A stretch of DNA of 64,000 nucleotides from Pegoplata infirma (taxonomy: Eukaryota > Arthropoda > Insecta > Diptera > Anthomyiidae): the NCBI GenBank assembly GCA_963921195.1, contig OY992539.1, positions 156,148,162 through 156,212,161 of the forward strand, read 5' to 3'. Positions 43,364-54,590 of this stretch are shown in pieces (within the stretch, counting starts at the first letter, position 1; each line of letters opens with the position of its first letter). Under the pieces are notes generated by a model, which was not told the origin of the DNA, made no database searches, and was given only the letters and a program-made list of their open reading frames with translations. The translations under genes and the position numbers were made by a program.

Positions 43364-45390
43364 CAGTGAAGCAAGCCGATGCAAAATTTTCGGCGGCGGC
43401 TAAAGAGCAAAAATTTTCGGCGGCGGCGGCGTTTCGGCTGCGCGCCGCGTTTTTTTTAGAACAGCGCGGCTGAAAAAAAAATTCGGCTGCGCCGCTATTG
43501 TATAGTAAAAAACGGTTTAAATCTAGGCATATTAATCACGATACCCTACCGAACAAGTGGTCGATATAACATTCAGCATAGATGAGAACGTTAGGGATCA
43601 ATTAATGGTTTAATTACTGTTTACATGGACGGACATCGCTAAATCGACCCAGAAAGTGATTCTAAATCAATCGCTATACTTGAAGTTTGGTTTAGGACCA
43701 ATATTTCGGATAGTTACAAACATTAAGACAAACTCACAATATCCTCTTTATATTTTTCTCTTTATATTTTCTTTCATTCCAAAAAAAGCAATTTTTAAAA
43801 AAAAAAAAAAGTTTCGTGAGTGTGAGTGAAGTTGGTGTGAGTACTCGTGAGTGGGAGTCAAAAGTCTCTCACGCGACCATCTGTACCCTGTACAGCTTAT
43901 GCCTGTGGTGTAGGCATAAGCGTATCTAGGCCATTATTCTGGGGTGGGTAAAAGCCCACCCCCCCCCCCGTCCGAACAATAAAAAATCAAAACAAAGCTA
44001 AAAAACATACATATAACACGAAATCACAAAAAAAGTATTTAAAAAAAATTAAAGTTAACTACTATTTTCGTTAAAAATATATAAACATTAACACTACTCT
44101 ACACGGTTTTTGCACAGACATGTTGGATACATTTTCTAAAGTATTTTGGCCTCCTAAACACGAATCTGTCATCAGAAAAGTTGTATCGAATCATCTTCTC
44201 GAGATAAAGGCATTTTCATTTTTTGTGGACTAAGTCCTCAAAACGAAAATTTTTTTAATATTGAAAAAGTGTATGTTAAAGTTATTCATATTTGTATTTA
44301 TTTGAACTTGGTCCACAAAAATTAAAAATGGCTATATCTCGAGAAGGCGATTTGATACAATTTTTTGGTGTCAGATTCGTTTTTAGGAGGCAAACATTTT
44401 TAGGAAATGTGATTTAATCTTTTTTTTTTTAATTTTACCAAAAAAATCATAAAAATTGGTTCGAACAAATGTATGAAAAAAATATTCAAATTTGGTTCAA
44501 TATTTTGACTTCTTTTGCAAATATTTCAGGATATACTTAATGGATTTTAGATTTTCTTTTTATTGGAGTGTCTACTTAACACATCTGTTTTGAACAGGAA
44601 ATTTCTTGCAAACTTCGGATACTTATAAGGATATAACCATAAAAAGGATATTTTGAACTTCCTTATAATATCCTGATGGTTTCCTTGATCGTACCGATTC
44701 CGGATTTCTTGCAAAAGTTAGGTAATTTTATTAGGAATTTGAATAAAAAAGATATGAATAACTTTTACATACATAAACTTTTTAAATATTAAAACATTTT
44801 CGGATTTTGTGTAAGATTTTACATTGAAAATAAATGCAAAGTGCCGTGGATCGCAAAATTTTTTTTAATTTGTAAACAAGAGTTATTATTTCTCAGAAAT
44901 AATAGGGACTCAAACCGAACTAATATACCTATTAAATTATAAAATATAAAGCCCAACAATATAAAACACAAATATGTAAAACAGACAATTAAAATTCGGC
45001 AATTGCAATTAAATTTGAGAAAAGTTTAGTTGAAATTCAAATGAAATCTAGAAAAAAAGTATTGAAACCGTGAAATTTCATTTGAAATTTAGAAAAGGCC
45101 AATAGTCATTCAGAAATTGTATTCTCAATTAGTTTTTCTGAAAATGCGAACTTTTTAATTGCAGTTGTGATTTCAATATTTTAATTGGACTTTTTTGAAT
45201 TCCAATATGACTTTTAGAAATTTTAATATCCAAATAGAACAAAATTGAGGAATATGCTCTTTTTAATTTCAAAACCGCCAAAATCGGCTGGAGTTTGAGC
45301 CGCCGATCAGCCGATGATATCGGCGGCGGCGCGGCTGGTGGAAAAATATCGGCTTAGCGACTCAGCCGCGCCGACCGGCTTGCTTCACTG
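43364..45390. mobile_element. hAT-like element CAGTGAAGCAAGCCG (2.0 kb)
   Basis: Ends CAGTGAAGCAAGCCG and CGGCTTGCTTCACTG with 8-bp target duplication CTTCGAAG (43356-43363, 45391-45398). Both ends carry GC-rich CGGCGGCGGC stems in otherwise AT-rich DNA. Inside are a fly-repeat fragment (43560-43760) and an inverted pair (44127-44418). No transposase. The right part is shared with 21776-22695. Confidence 0.88.
44127..44418. repeat. Inverted repeat with about 100-bp arms
   Basis: Left arm contains CTCCTAAACACGAATCTG and ATCTTCTCGAGATA; right arm contains the complements TATCTCGAGAAGG and CAGATTCGTTTTTAGGAGG. Likely a small foldback inserted in the hAT-like element. Confidence 0.65.
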
Positions 45391-45897
45391 CTTCGAAGGC
45401 GTTTTTTGCTCTACATACTAAACGTATGGGAACAAGAAAATGCGTTCGATATAGTGTGCAATTACAATTCTGGCGTTGGCCTTGAATTTTGCTTGTTCCC
45501 ATATATTTTGTATGTAGAACAAAATTCAAAGCCAACGCTAGCGTTTCAAAGCCAGAATAGAATCAATTCTATTTTCTTGGCTTTGCTCTCTATTGAGTAT
45601 TTGTTTTTTGCTTTGGCGTTGCCAGTCATTTACAAAAAAAGGGTTGATTTTGTTTATGAAACACATCTTGTTTATGAAACACATCTGTGTATTGGGAAAT
45701 TATAAGAAAAGTACATATAAAAGAAAGTAAAAATATAATTTACCGCCAATTATTATAAAAAAAAAAAACAAGTATCAAAAAAATATCAATAAAAAAACAA
45801 GAGTTTTATGTTTCACCGAAAAAAAAAATATTTTCAGGAAAAATTAATTTTTCTTTCACCAAATAATTATATTTCTGTTCTTCTTTGTGTGTGTGTC

Positions 45898-46208
45898 AGG
45901 CAACCAAGCCGACAAGAAATTTTCGGCGGCGGCGGCGCGACCAATTTTGCTTCCCGGCGGCGGCGTTTGCAGTTTTTAGCCGGCGGCGGTTCAATCATCG
46001 GCTCATTTTTCCTTTTTGTTGCGAGTAGTATTTTTGTGAATTTGTGTTGTAATTTTTGTAATGATGAGCCGATCGGAGCCGACTGATTCGGCGGCTTGGT
46101 TTAAGCGGCTTCCAGCGGCCTAAAATGTGAAAAAATGGCGGCGTAGAATGTGAAAAACGGTCGGCGGCGGCGCGCCGCCGATTTTGAGCCGATCGGCTTG
46201 TTTCTCTG
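45898..46208. mobile_element. hAT-like GC-rich miniature element (311 bp)
   Basis: Ends CAGGCAACCAAGCCG and CGGCTTGTTTCTCTG, flanked by GTGTGTGT on both sides (45890-45897, 46209-46216). CGGCGGCGG blocks make it a GC island. It is related at its ends to the 43364-45390 family. The flanks are a GT microsatellite, so the duplication is suggestive only. Confidence 0.65.
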
Positions 46209-46216
46209 GTGTGTGT

Positions 46217-46696
46217 ATACAAACAAACGCCAGAACAAATTTCACGATCAACCCTTATGGAGAAACAAAACAATTATTAAATTAACACTCAATAACAGAG
46301 TATTTTTTTATCGTTTAAAATATGTGTTTATATTACATTAAATTTAAAATTAATAATAAATTTAATTATAAAAAGACTTCCGCACGACTGCCACGATCAA
46401 CGCTTTTGTTTGTACTGAATTGTTCTAAAAAATTCCACGCACAAGAGAAGAAAAAACGGATACAAAAAATAAGAGAAATAAAAAAAAATTACAATTTATT
46501 TTTGCTAATATTACCAAAAAAAGCTTGTAAAGATTTTGTCAAGTCAATTTCAAATTTAGCAAAAAAATTAGTTCAAAGTTTGTTTTAAATTGCTAAATGA
46601 AGTTGACAAGAAATTTTTGCTAACGTGCTAATTTCAACTAAAAATTTGCTAAACGTTAACTAACCATTATTAGCAAAACAAAATTAGTAAATCTAC
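46217..46696. other. AT-rich GCTAA-repeat sequence, no gene
   Basis: Frames of 60-90 codons are present but low in complexity. 46490-46690 repeats AGCAAAAAAATTAG and TTTGCTAAACG phrases, possibly the far part of the element that starts at 41912. Confidence 0.4.
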
Positions 46697-46907
46697 TTTA
46701 AAAAATATATAAAAAGTCGCTAATTTTTTTAATTTCGTGTTCCAATATACTTGTTTCAGTTCACTTGAACAAAAAGAAGCAAGGTTGTCCAATAAATGTA
46801 ATACTATTACAATTCAAATATTTTTTTTCTCTTCCCGGGTGATAATGACCATGTATGTTCATTAGGGGTGGGATAGTGCACGAATTTTCGATTTCGACAC
46901 GCTAGAA
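46697..46907 (+). repeat. 211-bp inverted repeat, left copy
   Basis: It runs from TTTAAAAAATATATAAAAAG to TTTCGACACGCTAGAA and is the reverse complement of 54210-54420, by eye nearly perfect. It includes TCAAGTGAACTGAAAC (in complement), a GGTGATAATGACCATG segment and GGTGGGATAGTGCACG. The part from 46866 also resembles the foldback arm at 2824-2920. Confidence 0.85.
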
Positions 46908-47390
46908 CCGCTTATTTTGTGAGGTTCGTAAAAAAATACATGAGCCAAAAAATGGGGCAGGTCGGATAGGATCTAGCGGTCGCTCATCTAAATTACTCTA
47001 AAAAACGATTACTTTAGGAACAATTTCAAACAAAAATCATTGATTCTGGAATGTTAAGTAGAATCGATTGCAGGATGGTATGATGCGTTCTGCTACCGAT
47101 TATTTGGAATTGAAAATTTTGATGGGTTGGCCCATGATTCATTTAACTTGTTTGCCATTTTCTTTTCTTTTCTCGTAAAAGCCATTCAAATTTAAAGGAA
47201 AATTTAAATTCTGATATGAGTAAGTTTTAAAGAGGTTTGTTTTTAAAATGTATTTAAAAAGCTTTGGTCGGATTTGGTCGAAAAATTTGGACATGAAATT
47301 TAAAAAAAAAAAACAACTAATTTATCATACTTTGACCGCAAGTTGCCGATTAATGATGCCTTGTAAAATTTTTTAATAAATTTCCTTGCA
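46908..47390. other. Repeat fragments
   Basis: 46908-46966 resembles the foldback element at 2313-4457 (GAGGTTCG...AAAATACATGAGCCAAAAAATGG). 46975-47135 is a relative of 36178-36316. The rest is AT-rich without recognised content. Confidence 0.5.
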
Positions 47391-48299
47391 ATTAGCTTCT
47401 TCACTGGCCATCGGCAGGTATTCCGAATCGACCCCACAGAAATTTTGAACTGGAAGCAGCTTTAAGAAAGGAATCACGAGGCAAAGAGCGAATCCAAACC
47501 AGTCACAGTTTAGATTACTCTTTAGTAGCACACAGGGGCGTATCCAGGATTTTATTTCGGTGGGGGCCCAACATTATTTTTAATTTTTTTTTTACAAAAT
47601 ATTTACATAACAGCACATTTTTTAGAATTTTTCCCGATCTTTTCCTTGAACTGAATGTAACACAATGAGATTCTTCATTTTTGTGTAAGTTTACCACCGT
47701 TTGGGGGGAAATTAAGATTTTTTTATATTTTAGAATTTTTTGAGAGACATTTTTACAAAGAAGATTATCTGAAAATTTTTCAAAGAAAAGTCTATCACAA
47801 TTTGCAGTTAAGACAGTTTTTGTAATAGAAACAGTCAAAGACTCTAAATCATATTGACAATGGAAAACGTTTCTCGGAAAAATTCAGTTTATAAGTTGAT
47901 TCTATAAACATATTCATAAAATACTCTTCCAAAAGAAAAGACTCCGATTGTAAGACATTTTCCCATAATCTGAGATATTTCTGGTTAGGCAAATTTTCTC
48001 AGATTCTAAAGGCGCGTTTAGACGGGAAAGAAAACCCCTAGATTTATAGTAAAACACAACTCTGTGGTAATATACATTTGACCTTAAAAATTGTTGTGTC
48101 AAATCTCATTTCTTTAATACTTGTTTTTGCTTACCATTATCATTATATTATTATTTGTTTTCACACATTTAGTAAATAAAAAATATATAATAAAATTCTA
48201 TTTGACATTCCAAATTTAAAAGCTACCACAGAGTTGTTTTTTACTTTAAATCTAGGGGAATTCTCTCTCGTCTAATCACGCCTTAAAACATTCTACATA

Positions 48300-49400
48300 A
48301 AAAATTTTAGATTCTGAGAACATCTTCGCTTTTTCTATAAATAAAATGATTCAGATTCTGAAAACTTTTAAAAAGAAAACAGTATAAAAAGTCTTAGATT
48401 CCAAAATTTTTTTCCTATAAAAAAGGTCTAAGATTCTTAGACATTTTTCCTATAGAAAAGCCTCAGAATCTAAGAGTTTTTTTCGACATGTTTAGGTTCG
48501 CAGACATTTTTTTTAAATAGAAAAAGTTTCTAATTCTGAGACATTTTTCCTATAAAAAGTCTCAGATTCTTATAGAAAAAGTCTCAGATTCTTCGACATG
48601 TTTCTTACAAAAAAAATCTCAGATTATTCGACATTTTTTCTATAGAAAATGTATCAGGTTCTCAGAAATTTTTTCTACAGAAAATTTCTTAGATTCTGAC
48701 ACATTTTTCCTATCGAAAAGTCTAAGATGCTTAATCACTTTTCCTATTGAACAAGTCTCAGATTCTGAGTCATTTTGACTATAGGAACTTGCCAGATTCT
48801 GAAACATTTTTCATATAGAAAAAGCCTCAGATTCTGACACAATTTTCCTAAAGAAAATGTCTCAGATTTGAAATATTTCTTCCATAGCAAAATACTCAAA
48901 TTCTGAGACATTATTCTTATAGAAAAATATATTTTTACAATAGAAAAAGTTTCAGATTTTGAGAATTTTTCTATACAAAATGTCTCACCTTGTGTCTCTG
49001 AGACATTTTTCCTTTATTTGATTTTGAGATGATTTTCCATAAGAAAAATTCGTTGATTCTTAAACATTTTTCGTAAAAAAAGTCTAAAATTCTGAGACAT
49101 TTTCATGATTGTAAGAAAAATTGTTAGATTCAGAGACATTATTCCTATAGAAAGTTCTCAGCTTTTAAAACATTTTTCAAATAGAAAAGCCTCAGATTCT
49201 GAGAATTTTTTATAGAAAAAGTATCAGGTTCTTAGATATTTTTCCTATAGAAAAGGTCTTATATTCTGCGAAAAAGGCTAATTTTTTAAGGCATTATTCC
49301 TATAGAAAAATTCTCAGTTAGATTCTCAGACATTTTGTTTATAGAAAGTTTTAGATTCTGAGAAATTCTTTTTTAAGAAATAGTCTCGTTTTGAGACATT
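48300..49400. repeat. Degenerate minisatellite, about 35-50-bp units
   Basis: Many copies of TCTCAGATTCTGAGACATTT followed by TTCCTATAGAAAAAG in head-to-tail order. The core TCTCAGATTCTGAGA is nearly palindromic. It lies wholly inside the hAT-like element and is probably a subterminal or internal amplification. Confidence 0.8.
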
Positions 49401-49439
49401 TTTCTAAATGACAAAGTTGCATTTTAAGATTTGACTACA

Positions 49440-49660
49440 TTTTTTTTTTTTTTTTTTTTTAAAGAAGCAAGACTCAGGCAATGCTGCCTATCAATTACTA
49501 ATGTAACCGCGATACTTCTTTCGGAAAGGGGATAGAAGAGAGGTGAAAGATTTGAAAGATAGAAGAGCTTCAGTATGGCAACACTGTAATTGCGCGTGTT
49601 GATAATTTTGAGTACAGTTGTTGCATCGCCATCTGTTACTAAAAATTAGATCCATTTTTT
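49440..49660. other. Non-repetitive segment after a T-run
   Basis: A run of about 20 T is followed by GAAGCAAGACTCAGG, CGATACTTCTTTCGG and ATGGCAACACTG. By its T-run it may be the complement of a poly(A) retrocopy of unknown origin inserted in the hAT-like element. No frame is recognisable. Confidence 0.35.
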
Positions 49661-50806
49661 TTTTACATAAAACTTCAGGTTCTAAGTTATTTTTTCATTA
49701 GAATCTTAAGTTGAAAAGTTTCAAATTCAAAAAAAAAATCAGATTTTGAGATTTTTTTAACATAAAAATTTTCAGTTTCAAAACATTTCTCTTCAAAAAA
49801 TTTTAGATTCTTAAATGTTTTTATATGGTGTTTCTGTTAAACGGGCGAAACAATACACGAACGAACGCTACCCGTACGAATTCGTAATGATATCAGTTTC
49901 CATAACATTTTCGTTTGATTACGTTATTTTTTTTCGTTAGTTACGTTTGTCTTGACCATTTGTCAAATTACAGTATTGCCACAAAGTTTTTTTTTAGTTT
50001 TTGTTTATTTTTTGCATAATTATCTAAACTAAACGAAGTGGCAACATCAACACATCAGCTAAAGAAAACAGCTGATCAAATTTCATGTTTATAAAAAAAA
50101 CACAATTATAATCAAATCAGATTTTTTTTTATTTATTATAGCTAAAAAGTTAACACAATTTTAATAAAAAAAAATGAAAAAAATAATTTGTATGATGACC
50201 CGTGGCTTTTAAATTGTTAATATAAATTGGGCAAATCCGTCTTTTTTTCACTGATTTGTTTTAATATACATTTTTTTCAAAGCATTTAGTTATAAAACAT
50301 TCACATTTTTTAATTTTATAAATTAATATTACTTATTTTTGTTATAAATTCACATTTTTCACTTATTTTGTTAAATATTAAACAAAAAAACTCCTTAACG
50401 AATGGTATTTTTCATTCGTGTGGTTTTGGCGTTTTTGACATTTCAATTCGTGTTGTAGAAACGGAAAAATATGAAGAAAAATTACAACTTTTACGTTTTC
50501 GTTCGACTAAAATGACATCCGCAATACAGAACCTCAAATTGATTTTTTTATGTCATTTGGACGAACGAAAATGAAAATTCGTAATAGAGAAACTGGACAT
50601 TAGATTTTTTTACGAAGTTTTTTAACATTGTGCTTTTTATTTGATACCAAATCCTGAAATTTGTGAAATCATTTCGGGGGGGCCCGGGCCCCCGGCCCCC
50701 CCCCCTGTATACGCCACTGGTAGCACAGATAAAGAGCTATTATGACGCAGTAAAATCATGTTTCTATTCAGTGCTGATTGAAGCACTCTTTGTAGAGTTT
50801 ATTTAA

Positions 50807-51498
50807 GCGCAATAAAGATGTAAGAAAATCTAGTATTTTTATCCAAAAATCTTTTTGATGTTGAAGATGTCAAAAAAATTTAAGTATGTGTAAAATTGTA
50901 TCAACAAAGAATTTTAATTATAAGTTTTAAAAAAATGTCAACAAAAAATTCTCAAGGGCGCTCGAGAGTTCTTTCGATCCGCAATGATATACCAAAAAAG
51001 AGACTGTGGTTCCAAAATCTCGAATTATTTTTACTAGGAAAGTTCGAAAGTTTTTAATTTTGTTTTTTAAAAATAATATTTTTTGTATTTTCGTACTTTC
51101 TTAAATGTAAATTTCAAGATTTTTTAAAGCTATTGCAACTCAAATTATTTAAAAAATTCGATTAATCGTAATCGCGATTAACGGCAATCAGTACTAAGTG
51201 GCAATCAGTATCTTTGGAAAAATGGCAACACCTAACATTTGTGTCTAAAATATAGACCATGTCTGGCAATGTTTGCAAAAATAAGTACTTAGATCAGAAT
51301 TGATGAAGGAGAGGAAGAAGAATAATGATTACTAAAAATAAAAGTTTGTTTACACATTACAATAACAAGTCTTCTGTGAGAAAAAACAACAGCAACAACT
51401 ACACTCGAATTGAAAAAATCAGATTTAGTTGATACTTGCTTAACAGCCTACTTGGCGTATCGGTCTAGAGTGATTGTACGTTTCAAGCAGTTAATAGC
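50807..51498. other. No gene recognised
   Basis: AT-rich. Includes AATCGTAATCGCGATTAA (51163-51180), which recurs at 54155-54172. No inverted ends were found. Confidence 0.4.
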
Positions 51499-51500
51499 AA

Positions 51501-52301
51501 CACTCAAAATAATAACTCTGTTAAATTACAGAAAAACTCTGCTAATTTAACAGAGTACACCATACTTTTCCAGCTAACAACATTTCTGGGTAATTTTACT
51601 AAAAAACTCTGTAAAATGTTTTTGACAGAAAAAAACTGTTAATTTACAGAGTTTATAGTAAAATATTGGTTAAATATTAAAGCTTTTTTACAGAGAAAAC
51701 TCTGTAATTTTACTATAAAACTCTGTAAAATGATTTGGACAAAAAAAAAAAACTGTTAATTTACAGAGTTTCTAGTAAAATATTGGTTAAATAATACAAA
51801 GAATACTATGTAAATTTACATATATTTGTAAAATACATTTGATGCAAAAAAAAAAAAATTACAGAAAAAGCTCTGTAAATTTACAGCGTTTAGTTAAATG
51901 CATGTTATTTTGTAAAATTTTTATAAGATTCCTGAAAAAAAAAATTTTGATAACTTTTTTTTGCTACTTTTTCAAATTTTTCTCAAAAAAAAATATACAG
52001 ATAAAATTTTGATGTTTGGTAACAAAAACTACTCAAAACAAAAAACTTTTTTGGTTATAAAAAAAAATACAAAGTATTTTGCTTAGATCTGTATTTTAGC
52101 AGAAAACTCTGTTAATTATCTGTAAAATTAAGATTACAAAGTAAAAAGTAGTATAACAGAGGAAACTTTGTTTTTTTGTCACAACAAAATACAAAGTATT
52201 TTCTTTAAATCTGTATTTTGACAGAAAACTCTGTCAAATATCTGTTGAATTGAGATTACAGTCATTTTACAGAGTATTTTGCAGAGTTATTATTATGAGT
52301 G
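51501..52301 (-). mobile_element. CACTC element, copy 4 (801 bp, inverted)
   Basis: Same 801-bp length as copies 1-3, in the opposite orientation, flanked by AA on both sides (51499-51500, 52302-52303). The AA duplication shows that insertion is not confined to TA. Confidence 0.88.
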
Positions 52302-52441
52302 AAAGTATTACAGATGATGATGAGTTCAATTCTTGTCGGCTGCGATCTGTAAATAATTTTCACATATAGAGTTTTATTGACTATTAACTAAATAAATTTG
52401 ACACTAAAAGTTTTTCTGAAGATTATTATAACTGGATAATA

Positions 52442-54059
52442 CACTCATAATAATAACTCTGCACTCAAAATAATAACTCTGTTAAATTACAGAAAAACTC
52501 TGCTAATTTAACAGAGTACACCATACTTTTCCAGCTAGCAACATTTCTTGGTAATTTTACTAAAAAACTCTGTAAAATGATTTTGACAGAAAAAAACTGT
52601 TAATTTACAGAGTTTATAGTAAAATATTGGTTAAATATGAAAGCTTTTTCACAGAGAAAACTCTGTAATTTTACTATAAAACTCTGTAAAATGATTTGGA
52701 CAAAAAAAAACTGTTAATTTACAGAGTTTCTAGTAAAATATTGGTTAAATAAACCACCTTAGAAAATAGAAAATAGAATATATTTCTATAGAAAACTACG
52801 TAAATTGACATTATTTGTAAAGTACATTTGATGCAAAAATAATTTACAGAAAAAACTCTGTAAATTTACAGAGTTTAGTTAAATGCATGTTATTTTGTAA
52901 AATTTTTATAAGATTTCTGAAAAAAAAAATTTGATAACTTTTTTTGCTACTTTTTAAAATTTTTTTAAAAAAAAATATATACAGATAAAATTTTGATGTT
53001 TGGTAACAACAACTACTCAAAACAAAAAACTTTTTTGGTTATAAAAAATACGAAGTATTTTGCTTAGATCTGTATTTTAGCAGAAAACTCTGTCAATTAT
53101 CTGTAAAATTAAGATTACAAAGTAAAAAGTAATATAACAGAGGAAACTTTGTTTTTTGTCACAACAAAATACAAAGTTTTTTCTTTAAATCTGTATTTTG
53201 ACAGAAAACTCTGTCAAATATCTGTTGAATTGAGATTACAGTCATTTTACAGAGTATTTTACAGAGTTATTATTTTGAGTGTGCAAAATACTCTGTAAAA
53301 TGACTGTAATCTCAATTCAACAGATATTTGACAGAGTTTTCTGTCAAAATACAGATTTAAAGAAAATACTTTGTATTTTGTTGTGACAAAAAAACAAAGT
53401 TTCCTCTGTTATATTACTTTTTACTTTGTAATCTTAATTTTACAGATAATTAACAGAGTTTTCTGCTAAAATACAGATCTAAGCAAAATACTTTGTATTT
53501 TTTTATAACCAAAAAAGTTTTTTGTTTTGAGTAGTTTTTGTTACCAAACATCAAAATTTTATCTGTATATTTTTTTTTGAGAAAAATTTGAAAAAGTAGC
53601 AAAAAAAAGTTATCAAAATTTTTTTTTTCAGGAATCTTATAAAAATTTTACAAAATAACATGCATTTAACTAAACGCTGTAAATTTACAGAGCTTTTTCT
53701 GTAATTTTTTTTTTTGCATCAAATGTATTTTACAAATATATGTAAATTTACATAGTATTCTTTGTATTATTTAACCAATATTTTACTAGAAACTCTGTAA
53801 ATTAACAGTTTTTTTTTTTGTCCAAATCATTTTACAGAGTTTTATAGTAAAATTACAGAGTTTTCTCTGTAAAAAAGCTTTCATATTTAACCAATATTTT
53901 ACTATAAACTCTGTAAATTAACAGTTTTTTTCTGTCAAAATCATTTTACAGAGTTTTTTAGTAAAATTACCAAGAAATGTTGTTAGCTGGAAAAGTATGG
54001 TGTACTCTGTTAAATTAGCAGAGTTTTTCTGTAATTTAACAGAGTTATTATTTTGAGTG
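52442..54059 (+). mobile_element. CACTC element, copy 5, interrupted by copy 6
   Basis: Its first 20 bp (52442-52461) are separated from the rest (53282-54059) by copy 6. Flanks are TA (52440-52441, 54060-54061); the empty locus exists at 6752-6917. Without copy 6 it is just under 800 bp and close to copies 1-4. Confidence 0.9.
52462..53281 (-). mobile_element. CACTC element, copy 6, nested (820 bp)
   Basis: An inverted, more diverged copy inserted in copy 5, with target duplication TG (52460-52461, 53282-53283). The small extra length comes from a local change near 52754-52800. Because the target sequence is known from sibling copies (AACTCTGCAAAATAC), the 2-bp TG duplication is certain. 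Confidence 0.9.
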
Positions 54060-54209
54060 TATGAAACTAGTAAGAAACAAACCAGGATGTCTAAATTTTT
54101 AGAAAAATTAAAATTTTTCTTTCACACTTTTCTCAATTCAAAACCATATAAGGCAATTTTTTTAATCGTAATCGCGATTATGAAATATCTCGATTATTTG
54201 CAAACTCAA

Positions 54210-54420
54210 TTCTAGCGTGTCGAAATCGAAAATTCGTGCACTATCCCACCCCTAATGAACATACATGGTCATTATCACCCGGGAAGAGAAAAAAAATATT
54301 TGAATTGTAATAGTATTACATTTATTGGACAACCTTGCTTCTTTTTGTTCAAGTGAACTGAAACAAGTATATTGGAACACGAAATTAAAAAATTTAGCGA
54401 CTTTTTATATATTTTTTAAA
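54210..54420 (-). repeat. 211-bp inverted repeat, right copy
   Basis: Reverse complement of 46697-46907. Beyond it, 54504-54539 again matches (in complement) 46660-46696 after an 84-bp interruption that carries a TTTCGGC-rich piece and CACTTAAAAAAATACG. Confidence 0.85.
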
Positions 54421-54539
54421 ATACCAAAAAGTTTGGGTTTCGGCTAATATTCGGCCAAAATTTTGCAGAATACCGAATACACTTAAAAAAATACGTTAGT
54501 AGATTTACTAATTTTTTTTTTTTGCTAATGCTGGTTAGC

Positions 54540-54590
54540 CAGGGGCGTATCCAGGAATTTATTTCGCAGGGGGCCCAATTTTTATATCCT
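54540..54590 (+). mobile_element. hAT-like left end, second copy, truncated
   Basis: CAGGGGCGTATCCAGGAATT and GCAGGGGGCCCAA match the left end of the element at 47533. It breaks into a fly repeat after about 50 bp, and no right end is seen. Confidence 0.7.

Larger units (their letters stand above)
47533..50719. mobile_element. hAT-like element CAGKGGCGTATMCAGG (3.2 kb)
   Basis: Left CAGGGGCGTATCCAGG and right CCCTGTATACGCCACTG are inverted with few mismatches, both leading into GGGGGCCC-rich sequence. The 8-bp duplication is GTAGCACA (47525-47532, 50720-50727). The interior holds a long degenerate minisatellite (48300-49400) and a non-repetitive segment (49440-49660) but no transposase frame. 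A second left end of the same family starts at 54540. Confidence 0.88.
47396..50806 (+). other. Possible exon or coding relic split by a hAT-like element
   Basis: 47396-47532 joins in frame to 50728-50806 when the element at 47533-50719 and one GTAGCACA are removed, giving 71 codons before a stop. The left part starts after a TTTCCTTGCAATTAG acceptor-like tract and includes HWPSAGIPNRPHRNFELEAA and ERIQTSHSLDYSLV. Base composition is much less AT-rich than the surroundings. I do not recognise the protein. It could be an exon, a retrocopy, or part of an older element. Confidence 0.4.

Noticed and set aside
45406..45705. 99-codon plus frame as a small protein
   Set aside because: It begins at the right flank of a hAT-like element and includes a short inverted repeat (GGCCTTGAATTTTGCTTG and its partner); no homology recognised.
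49849..50600. TIR element with GTTTCTGTTAAACG and CGTAATAGAGAAAC ends
   Set aside because: Inverted match is short and imperfect and no target duplication was found.
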